Assembly (NCBI GenBank): GCA_021399405.1
Contig: JAAFKL010000189.1
Span: 1-5,866, forward strand
DNA length: 5,866 nucleotides
Source: Candidatus Heimdallarchaeota archaeon
GTDB taxonomy: Archaea > Asgardarchaeota > Heimdallarchaeia > Heimdallarchaeales > Kariarchaeaceae
Reading direction: 5' to 3'
Positions within the stretch are counted from its first letter, which is position 1; every line of letters starts with the position of its first letter. Made by a program: the position numbers and the translations under genes. Below the pieces are notes generated by a model. That model was given only the letters and a program-made list of their open reading frames with translations. It had not been told where the DNA came from and did not search any database. Shown here piece by piece: positions 5,615 to 5,866 of this stretch.

Positions 5615-5866
5615 ATGATAGAACCTACCCAAATTACCTGGATTTTAATTATTTTTGGCTTCGTGATCCATCTCCCCTTACTCTATGCACAAATATTAAT
5701 GGCCAAAGATCCGAACAGCCAGAAAACAAAGGATTTACTAATCGCTCCTGGACAAGACTGGCGAGATCTGTCAAATAAGGAATTCTCATTGGGATTTGCA
5801 TGGGGGGACCTCATGGTTTATTTTCCAATCTTTTTAATTGGAACTATTGGTGTGTCAATGGGGACC
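5615..5866 (+). CDS. Uncharacterised membrane protein (partial, C-terminus beyond right edge)
   Basis: This reading frame stays open for 84 codons to the window edge. It has a first membrane segment at about residues 7-30 (ITWILIIFGFVIHLPLLYAQ), a charged loop at 31-58 with the stretch LIAPGQDWRDLSNKEFSLGF, and the beginning of a second hydrophobic segment from about 62 (GDLMVYFPIFLIGTIGVSMG). The W-R-D in the loop and the Trp-Gly-Asp just before helix 2 look like family-defining positions, but I cannot name the family. It follows the four-helix protein by 17 bases, with a good SD, so the two are very probably one operon and plausible partners. A different 80-aa frame overlaps this region but has no SD and crosses the upstream stop, so I regard it as spurious. 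Length and full topology cannot be judged. Confidence 0.85.
   Translation, partial: MIEPTQITWILIIFGFVIHLPLLYAQILMAKDPNSQKTKDLLIAPGQDWRDLSNKEFSLGFAWGDLMVYFPIFLIGTIGVSMGT

Noticed and set aside
5536..5778. Plus-strand 80-aa frame overlapping the last two genes
   Set aside because: It crosses the stop of one gene and the SD and start of the next, with no SD of its own; the frame starting at 5615 has a good SD and a membrane-protein pattern.

Overview
The window is A+T-rich (roughly 35-38% G+C by eye) and looks archaeal. Several starts have a TATA-like element about 26-28 nt upstream. Other starts have strong GGAGG-type Shine-Dalgarno (SD) sites. Non-ATG starts (TTG, GTG) occur, and one small protein resembles an archaeal family as I remember it. 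The many MacB/LolD-type ABC genes would fit an Asgard-type archaeon, but that is an impression; I cannot place the lineage from sequence alone. Coding density is high and no gene-free stretch exceeds about 180 bases. I see no tRNA, rRNA, CRISPR array, insertion sequence or integration site.

Left two thirds (1-4127, minus strand): a tightly packed operon reading right to left. It starts with a compact LolD/MacB-type ATPase (234 aa, TTG start). Next is a 598-aa protein with a complete second ATPase of the same class behind a soluble N-terminal region of about 370 residues that I do not recognise. The third gene is a MacB/FtsX-type permease that runs off the left edge (541 codons visible). Junctions are a one-base TAATG overlap and a one-base gap, each with a good SD, so the three are probably co-translated. 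The simplest reading is one transporter or mechanotransmission complex: a permease with a large external domain driven by two non-identical ATPases, one carrying an added cytoplasmic module.

Middle (4128-4679): a 179-base spacer with the operon's likely promoter, a small minus-strand gene (86 aa) that appears leaderless, and a 112-base divergent promoter region with a short inverted repeat.

Right third (4680-5866, plus strand): a GTG-started 101-aa protein with a two-helix membrane hairpin and a C-terminal four-cysteine zinc ribbon, a 129-base spacer with a T-tract and a palindromic TATA element, then two uncharacterised membrane proteins. The first has four predicted membrane segments. The second begins 17 bases later behind a strong SD and is cut by the right edge. 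These two are very probably one operon; nothing visible ties them functionally to the ABC operon.

The best candidate for something undescribed is the 598-aa fusion ATPase and its pairing with a normal LolD-like ATPase and a single permease gene.
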